This document shows, in pieces, positions 16,703 to 24,955 of a stretch of 61,826 nucleotides of DNA. Where the stretch lies: the NCBI RefSeq assembly GCF_000826125.2, contig NZ_LN651373.1, forward strand, positions 781,084-842,909, read 5' to 3'. The position numbers and the translations under genes were made by a program. How positions within the stretch are numbered: position 1 is the stretch's first letter; every line of letters starts with the position of its first letter. The notes below the pieces were generated by a model. That model was not told the DNA's origin. It did not search any database and saw nothing but the letters and a program-made list of their open reading frames with translations. This DNA is from Bhargavaea cecembensis. Lineage in GTDB: Bacteria; Bacillota; Bacilli; Bacillales_A; Planococcaceae.

Positions 16703-17995
16703 ATGAAAACAACGCTTAAAAACGGCGTCGACGGGCTCGGCCGGATCGGCGCGTTCTCACCCTACTTCTTTTTGCCGTTCGTGCTCGTGCTGTACTTCAT
16801 CGTCAGTGAGTTCGATTTCCATCGGTTCTCCTATTTCAATATTTCTGTTTCGGTCTGGCCGGCCGTCCTCCTGTCGCTTGTCGCCTACTACATCGGCGTC
16901 TGGGCAGCTGACCGGGGCAGATGGGTGTTCCCGGCGTTCGGGCTCGGTTCACTCAGAGGCAAGACGGTCTGGTTCATCTGGATCCTGACGATGATCGGCG
17001 CAATCGCGTACGCCGGGATGCTCGCGACCGGGCAGATCGGCCTCACCGACGAATCGGTCCGCCGGAACCTCGACCCGAAACTGAACCTGCTCAGCCAGCT
17101 GCTCTGGTTCGGCGTCGTCCTGCTCCTGGCGATCAAAATCTTCAAGGAAGAAAACCTGACGAAACGGAAGGCGTTCAATTACGGTGCCATCTATTTCGTA
17201 GCGATGGTCCTGTTCCTTCTGATGGGATACCGAACGCCGATTGCGGTCATGCTGTTCACCGGCGTCATCATTTTCCACTTCATCATCAAACGCATCCGGC
17301 TGTCCTGGCTGTTCGGCGGCATGGCCGTCATCGCCCTGTTCTTCTCGATCTTCGGATTCATCCGGTTCTCGACGGAAGATCCGAACGAAGTGTTCAACAG
17401 CCGCGAACAGCCGGACGTTGAGCTCTCCGACCGACAAGAGCAGAAGCTCAAGACCGACCAGCAGATCATGAATGAAACACCCGAATGGGTCCGATCGCTA
17501 AACGGTGAAATGGTCAACGGACACATCGTCCTGTCGAAGATCATCGAATACACCAAAGATGAAGGCTATCTGAAAGGGCAGCTCATTTCCGGCGCGTTCG
17601 GCAGCATCCTGCCGGGGGATCAAGTATTCCCTCGGGTGAAAGTGACTGAAGTCGTCAACTCGCTCAGCGTGGAAGACGGACGCTACATCACGAGGCCGAA
17701 CCGGACGACGACGCCGACTTACATCGGCCAGCTTTTCCTCGACGGCGGCTATCCGCTCGTCTTCGTTGGATTCTTCGCTTTCGGTGCGATCATTTCGATG
17801 CTGTACAACCAGATGAAACGCGAAGGCGTCCGCAGCTATCAGACAGTCGCCTACGCTTTCGTCACGACCATCTTCACCGTCTCCCTGCACACCGGACTCC
17901 TGGACATCATTTTCTTCCTCATGATCGGCTTCGTCATCCTGACCGCCGCCATCGAATTGGACCGGACTAAAAAGAAAAGCTTGAAAACTTTATAA
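16703..17995 (+). CDS. Wzy-like O-antigen/oligosaccharide repeat-unit polymerase
   Basis: This 430-residue membrane protein has about eleven hydrophobic segments and one large polar loop (about residues 225-330). That is the topology of Wzy-type polymerases, which join lipid-linked repeat units outside the membrane. GYRTPIAVML and RPNRTTTPTYIGQLFLDGG, with charged residues next to helices, fit the O-antigen polymerase family; sequence conservation is always low here. ATG 16703 has no good site of its own. AAGGAGG lies 35 bases upstream, and a six-codon frame (ATG 16686, MMNHSL) ends in TGA overlapping this ATG, so coupled re-initiation is possible. It is the last gene of the operon, followed by a terminator. 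Polymerase is the best call by topology and context. Confidence 0.78.
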   Translation: MKTTLKNGVDGLGRIGAFSPYFFLPFVLVLYFIVSEFDFHRFSYFNISVSVWPAVLLSLVAYYIGVWAADRGRWVFPAFGLGSLRGKTVWFIWILTMIGAIAYAGMLATGQIGLTDESVRRNLDPKLNLLSQLLWFGVVLLLAIKIFKEENLTKRKAFNYGAIYFVAMVLFLLMGYRTPIAVMLFTGVIIFHFIIKRIRLSWLFGGMAVIALFFSIFGFIRFSTEDPNEVFNSREQPDVELSDRQEQKLKTDQQIMNETPEWVRSLNGEMVNGHIVLSKIIEYTKDEGYLKGQLISGAFGSILPGDQVFPRVKVTEVVNSLSVEDGRYITRPNRTTTPTYIGQLFLDGGYPLVFVGFFAFGAIISMLYNQMKREGVRSYQTVAYAFVTTIFTVSLHTGLLDIIFFLMIGFVILTAAIELDRTKKKSLKTL

Positions 17996-18062
17996 GCAAC
18001 GGTTATCCTTAAAGGGCACATAGAATAGTTCCTCGTTACTTTATATTTCGGGTCATAAGAGA

Positions 18063-18099
18063 ACGGGCCGGCATCATACGATGATGTCGGCCCGTTTTC
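18063..18099 (+). terminator. Rho-independent terminator after the polymerase gene
   Basis: ACGGGCCGGCATCAT pairs almost perfectly with ATGATGTCGGCCCGT around an ACG loop, followed by TTTT. Confidence 0.85.
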
Positions 18100-18337
18100 T
18101 GTTGGTCGGAATAGAGCGGGGGAGGGATGCCAGACTGATAAGGTCAGATGAGTCATACAAGCCAGACCGCGATACGAAGGACACGGAGATCATTAGGTGA
18201 AAAAGAAAATCCACCCAACTCCATGTGTCAATCGTCCTTAATTCATTTTTTGGAACTGTGCCATTCGCCTATTGTGATAAAATTCCGCTTTTTATTGCAA
18301 AAAACGCGTAATCGTATTGAAATGTGCAGGAAATGCG

Positions 18338-18365
18338 TTGACATGTATCTGTAATACTCTATAAT
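18338..18365 (+). promoter_or_regulatory. Consensus sigma-A promoter of the main S-layer gene
   Basis: A perfect TTGACA (18338-18343) lies 16 bases from a perfect TATAAT (18360-18365). The start codon is about 90 bases downstream, giving a leader of some 80 nucleotides that ends in AAGGAGG (18440-18446). The gap from 17996 to 18455 otherwise holds only the operon terminator and A/T-rich sequence; I see no gene in it. Confidence 0.82.
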
Positions 18366-18455
18366 AAGCAATGAACGTCCTATTAGACTCGTATTCTATG
18401 TGCGTCTGTAGGACGGGGCAATCATCTTTTCCAACTATAAGGAGGAACATATTCT

Positions 18456-21400
18456 ATGGCAATGAAGACCAAGTCTTATAGCAAGTTCATGACTGGCGCC
18501 GTAACAGCTGCAATGGTCGCATCCGCAGTAGCACCAGTAGCAGCGGCAGGACAAGATCAGGACGTAGCAGCAGATGCAAGCTCTTCGTTCACAGACATCT
18601 CGCCTAACAGCTCCCACTTCCTCAACGTACAAGAAGCTCGCGAACTCGGCTTCCTTTCCGGTTACGATGACGGAACATTCAAGCCGAACAAGATCCTCAA
18701 CCGCGGCGACGTTGCGAAAATGCTCGGAAAGTACGTTGTTGCGACAAGCGGCAAGACTCTCTCCGAATATGTACGTGACAACAAAATCGATGATGTTAAA
18801 AACTTCAAGGACGTTCCAAACAACGCCCCTGACAAAGAACTCGTAACTTACTCGAAGATCGTCAAGCACGCAGGAATCTTCGAAGGCTCCGACAACAACC
18901 TCATGGCAACAAAAGAAATGAACCGCGACCAGATCGCAGTCGTTCTCGTCCGTGCGTTTGACCTGAAAGACAAAGCAGGCGACACGAAAGTAATCGACGG
19001 CGCAGGTTCCGCATATGAGAAAGAAATCGAAATCCTTCTTGAAAACGGCGTATCCGACGCCAACCCTTACCGTCCATTCAGCAAAACGAGCCGTGCACAG
19101 TTTGCATCGTTCCTCGTACGCGCTTACAAAGTTTCCATGGGCTGGGCTCCAGACAAGCCACTTCCTGAAGAACCAGGCGATGGCAATGGCGATGGCGACG
19201 GAAACGAAAAGCCGGATCCGGAACAGCCGGGCGTTGACTTCGAAGGCGATATTAGTATCGAAGCTTCGAAAGCCAACCTTCTCGCAGATGGCAAAGATAC
19301 AGCAGAGATCACATTCTCTATCCTTGGAAAAGACGGAAAAGTAGATACGAACGCAGACGATATCGTCCTCGAGCTCGACACTACTCACGGTACATTTGCC
19401 TCCAAGCGCGTAGCAGTTCAGAACGGTGTTGCAAAAGCAACTCTGACATCTGAGCAGAGCAACAAAGATGTTGAAGTTCTGGTTACTGCAAAAGTAGCTG
19501 AAGCAGGTGCAGGCTATAAAGAAATGATCGGTAAGAAAGCATCTTACGGAAATATTAACTTTGTTGCCTATAACCAAAATGTTGAAACTCTTAACCTCAC
19601 TGGTGCAGAGTCCAATCAGACTGACCGAGTGACGCTTCACTTTGACCGTCCTGTAAAGCTTGAAGACTTTGTCATTACTAGCCCGGTTACTGGAGACATC
19701 AACTATCAATACCTTATGGATGATGGCTCTTGGAGTGCGCCGACACCAGAAGTTGATCCAAATGTAGACCCATCTGAAGTTCGTCACGCACTTAAGCCAG
19801 GCGCAATTGAAATCGAAAACATTCGGGATGGAGCAGGTGGTTCCCGTTACAATGACTTTGGCATCCTTGGTCTGAAGCCTATCGAGGGGGATCCGAATTC
19901 GATTGAGGTTATCCTTGAAAACGATACAATTCTTCAAGATAATAGCCATGTATTCGTTACTACACTCTTCACATCGGATTCCGGTAAGATTTCCAACTCC
20001 CGAACAGAATTTATTGTAACAGATGCTCGTACGCCTGAAGTTACAAAAGTAACTAACGAAGGTCTCAATAAGGTCCAAGTTAAATTCTCCGAATCGATCA
20101 GACCTGACACTGGCTCTTTCCGGATCGACGGCACATATCATGTTAACGCTGATACCGACGCAGAGATTGAGTACGGTGAGTTCGATGTATTCACTCTGAC
20201 AGACAACAGAGATCTTGTAACAATTACACTGGGTGAGAACTATTTCACAACACCTACACCTCCGGGATACTTTACTCCTGGCCAACATAAGATCCAGGTG
20301 GCTGATGCACGCGACTTCGCTGGCAACAAAGTTACTACACAAGATTTCAAGTTCACGGTTGATGCAAACACGACCCAGCCAACCGCTAAAGTTGAAGTTG
20401 CATCTCCAGAACAGTATCACGTAACGTTTGAAACAGATGTTGACGGAGCAGAGGTTGGAGACTTCCAGTTCCAAGTATATGATGAGACGACAAAAACGTG
20501 GAAACCGGTAACATACTCTCAAAACCTTACAGGCGAGGAAATCGTAAAAAATGGACCTGTTACTGCCGGCGACGAAGTTCAACTAATTGTTTCACGCCTT
20601 GGCAAAAACAAGTATGCATTTGAACTTCCAGCTGACTGGACACAAATTTACAACACAAACGTAACAAACGATAACTATTACAATCACAAGTACCGTGTTG
20701 TATATGCAAAAGATGCGCTTAAAAACCTTGCAAATGGCGTGACAAACGCTGAAGCAATTGAAATCGGCCTCAATTATGCTGGTTCTCCTCTAAATGAACT
20801 GGACACAGAGAGCCCTAAGATTACAGATGTTGTTCAGCACTCCACATCCTCTAAGTTTACTGTTAAAACAGATGAGCCAGTTAAACTTGCAGGAGAAGAC
20901 AATGCTGGAGATACCCTTAGCCAAGAACAAGAGTCTACGAATGCCGGCACTCTTCCACAAGTTAAAGGGAAAATTGTTGCTACAGCAACTGACGGCAAGA
21001 AATTCGAAGTAGACGCTGAAATTCTGGGTTACACGCCTAAAAATAATTACGATAACAGCTTTGACATTCAAGCTGCTCACGTAACACTGGACAAGGATGT
21101 AACATCGAATCGTGTTCCACTGATTAAAGCAGGAACGTACACCCTTCAACAGCTTGTTGACTTCGGTTACTTTAACACTGACTTTAAATTGGTTGTCAGC
21201 CAATTGACTGATGATGTGGGCAATACTGCCGACACTGCTACATTTGACTTTAAGATGGCAGCGACTGTAGTCAACCCAGATCTTACTCCATTCTACATTG
21301 TTAATGCAGGTTATACCGATTCCAGATTCCCTGTAGAGATTGCTGTTACATTCTCCGAAGGAGTTTCCGCCGGTGTAACTGATGTAACAAAGTGGAACAT

Positions 21401-22337
21401 TAACGGTAAAGATCTTCCAGTGGGCACAGAAATTAGAGCGGTAGATAATGATCAACTGCCTGGAAATGAAACTGTAATCATTTCTGTTAAAGACCCATCG
21501 GTCTTCATGTATGAAGATAACTTGTCGTTCGTTGGCGATGCGTTTGAATGGACAAACGTAATCACAGTCGACAGAGATATCGTTGCAGCTGACGGTTCGA
21601 AGTTGACAGGCCGCAATCAAGTCGTTGTAGGAACACCACCATTTCTTCAAAACGTCGCTCATACAATGGCCTTGATGCAGCGTGTTGCGGCACTCGATAG
21701 TGTATCGTTAGGCGATGAGGCCCTGGTTCAATCTGCTTGGGATTCCTTTGTTGCTCTGACAGCAGAGGAACAAGACTTCATCACTAAAGATTTAATCGGT
21801 GCGGTTGAGGATGCGGCAGATGCTATTGATGCACTGAAGGCAGCAGACCAAGCAGTGAAAGGGCTTTTCGATGACGCTGGTCAAATTCTTGATAGCACGG
21901 ATCAGGCCGCAATTACTAACGCCCAAAACCTGACAACAGCAGCACGTGAAGCCGGCGGCAACACGGCAGGCCTTCAGGCTCAGCTTGACAAGGCAAAAGC
22001 ACAGCTTAAAGCACGAGAAGATGCTACAAATGCAGAGAGAATAGCAGCAGAAGCAGCTGCTAAAACTGCAATTGAAACTGCAGCTCCATTCTTGGCGGAC
22101 GTAGATTTTGATTTCGCAAACGCTACGAACGAAGAGCTTGTAGCTTTGAAAGAAGCCTTGGATAATGCAGGAGCAATTGACCTTGGCTCACTTGAGGCAG
22201 ATATTCAAGCTTCTGTAGGTGAAGGTAACCCAATTACCGCAGAAGCAGTTGCCGGTTTCTTCGAAGCCAACTCTGGCGATATTCCAGCAGCACTTCAACC
22301 GGTAGCAGATGCATTTGTAAACGTTGTGCGCCCATAA
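18456..22337 (+). CDS. S-layer protein with three N-terminal SLH domains
   Basis: This 1293-residue exported protein has a signal peptide (to about AAA31) and three SLH domains at about 43-95, 105-160 and 165-215, with LNRGDVAKML, MNRDQIAVVL and TSRAQFASFL. A Gly/Asp/Asn-rich linker follows near 235-255. Then come Ig-like domains, the first with an invasin-like LLADGKDTAEITFSI, and a long acidic body with few aromatic residues. An Ala-rich helical tail (about 1085-1290) ends the protein. Size, domain order, low Cys content and the consensus promoter with a long leader indicate a major S-layer subunit. Codon use (many GTA, GCA, CTT, AAA) differs from the GC-ending style of the neighbours, as in a highly expressed gene. 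It lies directly after the polysaccharide operon and is followed by the 183-bp terminator array. Confidence 0.92.
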   Translation: MAMKTKSYSKFMTGAVTAAMVASAVAPVAAAGQDQDVAADASSSFTDISPNSSHFLNVQEARELGFLSGYDDGTFKPNKILNRGDVAKMLGKYVVATSGKTLSEYVRDNKIDDVKNFKDVPNNAPDKELVTYSKIVKHAGIFEGSDNNLMATKEMNRDQIAVVLVRAFDLKDKAGDTKVIDGAGSAYEKEIEILLENGVSDANPYRPFSKTSRAQFASFLVRAYKVSMGWAPDKPLPEEPGDGNGDGDGNEKPDPEQPGVDFEGDISIEASKANLLADGKDTAEITFSILGKDGKVDTNADDIVLELDTTHGTFASKRVAVQNGVAKATLTSEQSNKDVEVLVTAKVAEAGAGYKEMIGKKASYGNINFVAYNQNVETLNLTGAESNQTDRVTLHFDRPVKLEDFVITSPVTGDINYQYLMDDGSWSAPTPEVDPNVDPSEVRHALKPGAIEIENIRDGAGGSRYNDFGILGLKPIEGDPNSIEVILENDTILQDNSHVFVTTLFTSDSGKISNSRTEFIVTDARTPEVTKVTNEGLNKVQVKFSESIRPDTGSFRIDGTYHVNADTDAEIEYGEFDVFTLTDNRDLVTITLGENYFTTPTPPGYFTPGQHKIQVADARDFAGNKVTTQDFKFTVDANTTQPTAKVEVASPEQYHVTFETDVDGAEVGDFQFQVYDETTKTWKPVTYSQNLTGEEIVKNGPVTAGDEVQLIVSRLGKNKYAFELPADWTQIYNTNVTNDNYYNHKYRVVYAKDALKNLANGVTNAEAIEIGLNYAGSPLNELDTESPKITDVVQHSTSSKFTVKTDEPVKLAGEDNAGDTLSQEQESTNAGTLPQVKGKIVATATDGKKFEVDAEILGYTPKNNYDNSFDIQAAHVTLDKDVTSNRVPLIKAGTYTLQQLVDFGYFNTDFKLVVSQLTDDVGNTADTATFDFKMAATVVNPDLTPFYIVNAGYTDSRFPVEIAVTFSEGVSAGVTDVTKWNINGKDLPVGTEIRAVDNDQLPGNETVIISVKDPSVFMYEDNLSFVGDAFEWTNVITVDRDIVAADGSKLTGRNQVVVGTPPFLQNVAHTMALMQRVAALDSVSLGDEALVQSAWDSFVALTAEEQDFITKDLIGAVEDAADAIDALKAADQAVKGLFDDAGQILDSTDQAAITNAQNLTTAAREAGGNTAGLQAQLDKAKAQLKAREDATNAERIAAEAAAKTAIETAAPFLADVDFDFANATNEELVALKEALDNAGAIDLGSLEADIQASVGEGNPITAEAVAGFFEANSGDIPAALQPVADAFVNVVRP

Positions 22338-22343
22338 TTATCT

Positions 22344-23624
22344 AGTGTAGGGTTTCGCTATTAGGTATTAAATGAAATGTATTTTCCAATATCCTGTGGT
22401 TGAACAACATAGTACTCTATGTTGTTCGAACCGCAGGATATTTTTATTTTGGCTCTACAATATTTGTTGGGGTACAGGTACACATCCCCTTAATAAAAAA
22501 GGCACGCAACCTTCCAATTCTCTATAAGTGTAGGGTTTCGCTATTAGGTATTAAATGAAATGTATTTTCCAATATCCTGTGGTTGAACAACATAGTACTC
22601 TATGTTGTTCGAACCGCAGGATATTTTTATTTTGGCTCTACAATATTTGTTGGGGTACAGGTACACATCCCCTTAATAAAAAAGGCACGCAACCTTCCAA
22701 TTCTCTATAAGTGTAGGGTTTCGCTATTAGGTATTAAATGAAATGTATTTTCCAATATCCTGTGGTTGAACAACATAGTACTCTATGTTGTTCGAACCGC
22801 AGGATATTTTTATTTTGGCTCTACAATATTTGTTGGGGTACAGGTACACATCCCCTTAATAAAAAAGGCACGCAACCTTCCAATTCTCTATAAGTGTAGG
22901 GTTTCGCTATTAGGTATTAAATGAAATGTATTTTCCAATATCCTGTGGTTGAACAACATAGTACTCTATGTTGTTCGAACCGCAGGATATTTTTATTTTG
23001 GCTCTACAATATTTGTTGGGGTACAGGTACACATCCCCTTAATAAAAAAGGCACGCAACCTTCCAATTCTCTATAAGTGTAGGGTTTCGCTATTAGGTAT
23101 TAAATGAAATGTATTTTCCAATATCCTGTGGTTGAACAACATAGTACTCTATGTTGTTCGAACCGCAGGATATTTTTATTTTGGCTCTACAATATTTGTT
23201 GGGGTACAGGTACACATCCCCTTAATAAAAAAGGCACGCAACCTTCCAATTCTCTATAAGTGTAGGGTTTCGCTATTAGGTATTAAATGAAATGTATTTT
23301 CCAATATCCTGTGGTTGAACAACATAGTACTCTATGTTGTTCGAACCGCAGGATATTTTTATTTTGGCTCTACAATATTTGTTGGGGTACAGGTACACAT
23401 CCCCTTAATAAAAAAGGCACGCAACCTTCCAATTCTCTATAAGTGTAGGGTTTCGCTATTAGGTATTAAATGAAATGTATTTTCCAATATCCTGTGGTTG
23501 AACAACATAGTACTCTATGTTGTTCGAACCGCAGGATATTTTTATTTTGGCTCTACAATATTTGTTGGGGTACAGGTACACATCCCCTTAATAAAAAAGG
23601 CACGCAACCTTCCAATTCTCTATA
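22344..23624 (+). repeat. Seven perfect tandem copies of a 183-bp terminator/IS-end unit
   Basis: Copies start at 22344, 22527, 22710, 22893, 23076, 23259 and 23442. By eye they are identical. Each begins AGTGTAGGGTTTCGC, contains a roughly 24-bp stem hairpin with a T-rich tail, then GGCTCTACAATATTTGTTGG, which resembles the left terminal inverted repeat of ISL3-family elements, and ends CCAATTCTCTATA. The seventh copy runs directly into the body of the ISL3-like element. The block is probably the S-layer gene terminator plus the adjoining IS end, duplicated together after the insertion. No gene lies in these 1281 bases. The exact copy number depends on assembly quality. Confidence 0.92.
22388..22450 (+). 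terminator. S-layer gene terminator (first of seven copies)
   Basis: AATATCCTGTGG starts a stem of about 24 bp whose 3' arm ends CCGCAGGATATT, with one bulged base and a GTACTC loop. TTTTTATTTT follows. The same hairpin recurs every 183 bases, six more times. Confidence 0.88.
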
Positions 23625-24690
23625 CTTGAATTGACGAGAAACAAGCAGAGAATGGAGTTGCATGCCAATGAATTCTATCATGTATTTGCCTGGCTTGAAA
23701 GAGGTTATCATCACTGGAATGGAAGAACAGGAGGACCGGCTGGTCCTTCATGCAGAACTGGAAGACCGAATCCATACTTGCCCTTCCTGTGGTTCGAAGA
23801 CCCGTAAGGTCCATGATTATCGTGTGCGTAAAGCGGGTCATCTGAAGCTCTTTGAGCGCTTAACTACCATCTTTTATCGACAGCGGCGTTCCGCTTGTCA
23901 AAAATGCCGAAAATGCTTCAGTGAAAGAAATCCGATCGTGGGCAGGTATCAACGTTTTGCGAAAGAATGGCATCAGGCCTTGTCCCTACTTTGCGTAAAA
24001 GCGAAGACATTTAAGGAAATGGCCGTTTCTTTTGAGCCTCCGCTACCACTGTTACACATCGTTTTGATGACTTGGCAGAGAAAGCAGTGTCACCACCCGG
24101 AAAACTTCCTAAAGCTATTGCCATTGACGAATACAAAGGGGACACGTCTGCCGGAAATATCAGGTGATCATTGCGAACGCAGCCACCCGGCAGCCAATAG
24201 ATGTCTTGCCTGTCCGAAAGGTCGAAACTGTCAAGACCTGCCTGCAATAACATGAAGGCGCCGTTGAGGTGATCGTTATGGACATGAGTTATACGTTCAA
24301 GAGTGCAGTTAAGAAGGCGCTCGGCAATCCGGTCATCGTTATGGATCGGTTCCACTTCGTGCGTTACGTCCATTGGGCATTAGAACGAATTCGTGTACGT
24401 GTTCAGAAAGAGTTCAGCGATTAAGACCGCAAGCATTGCAAGAGGATTCGCCATGTATTCCATAAGCAGTCGGATCAGCTGACCGAGAAATAGAAGTGGT
24501 ACCTGGACCGATACCTAAATATGCATCCAAACCTTCGAAAGCGGATGCGCTTAAGGAAGCGTTTAAGACGTGGTTGAATGATGCCAAGACTTCGGGGCTG
24601 GATGGAATGGCGAAAAGAAAAAGGATCTCGCTGTTCTTCTGCTCCTCTGGGTCCCTTGTTAGGCAAGATGCGATATCAAACAAGTCATTT
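23534..24690 (+). mobile_element. Decayed ISL3-family insertion sequence, right end not found
   Basis: The left end is taken as GGCTCTACAATATTTG in the seventh 183-bp copy (start near 23546). The body is the broken transposase gene. I could not find a matching right inverted repeat (it would end near TTGTAGAGCC) between 24600 and 24955, so the right end is deleted or too diverged. The boundaries are approximate. Confidence 0.6.
23662..24690 (+). pseudogene. ISL3-family transposase pseudogene
   Basis: The first ~125 residues are an intact ISL3 transposase N-terminus: a zinc finger (CPSCGSKTRKVHDYR with CQKCRKCF), the LKLFERLTT segment, and RYQRFAKEWHQALSL. Near 24040 the frame shifts. RFDDLAEKAVSPPGKLP and AIAIDEYKGDTSAG, with the first catalytic aspartate, continue in another frame, which breaks again near 24160. 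Later pieces such as VIVMDMSYTFKSAV and MDRFHFVRYVHWALERI carry further catalytic-core motifs but contain several in-frame stops. The last ~150 bases are barely recognisable. The enzyme cannot be functional, so any current movement would need a transposase elsewhere. It lies between the two S-layer genes. Confidence 0.88.
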
Positions 24691-24813
24691 GCGCTTACCT
24701 AATTCTATAGTCTTTCCTTCTCTGACTTCATCCATTTAAGGAATGTACGCACGGATGGCGTCTTCCTATTGTTTACATCCAGCTATTGGAAATATGTTGG
24801 TGCTATATTTGAA

Positions 24814-24842
24814 TTGCTATCGTAATCATTTAAACGTAAAAT
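24814..24842 (+). promoter_or_regulatory. Putative promoter of the second S-layer gene
   Basis: TTGCTA (24814-24819) lies 17 bases from TAAAAT (24837-24842). The leader of about 105 nucleotides contains an inverted pair, GGGGAG (24900-24905) with CTCCCC (24921-24926), upstream of the AGGAGG site. Confidence 0.55.
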
Positions 24843-24955
24843 AGTATTCTGAGACTATAACTCTCGTGTTTTCAATGCGATAGACAGGGTATTAGTCTAG
24901 GGGAGGACATATATTATGATCTCCCCGATTATTGTATTCTTAGGAGGATGTAGAT

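Noticed and set aside
18148-18354. A 68-codon frame between the polymerase terminator and the S-layer promoter
   Set aside because: There is no good ribosome site or family resemblance, and it overlaps the S-layer promoter.
18435-20582. A 715-codon minus-strand open frame opposite the S-layer gene
   Set aside because: It is antisense to a well-supported S-layer gene, has no signal, motif or ribosome site, and its amino-acid composition (Cys- and Phe-rich) is that of a shadow frame.
22344-23624. CRISPR or rRNA-type repeat
   Set aside because: The whole 183-base unit repeats without any variable part and contains a terminator hairpin and IS-like end.
23662-24255. A functional 197-residue zinc-finger protein
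   Set aside because: Only the first ~125 residues are transposase-like; the rest is out of frame, and the true continuation is visible in other frames.
24600-24955. Right inverted repeat of the ISL3 element
   Set aside because: No sequence matching the reverse complement of GGCTCTACAATATTTG was found, so no right boundary or target duplication is claimed.
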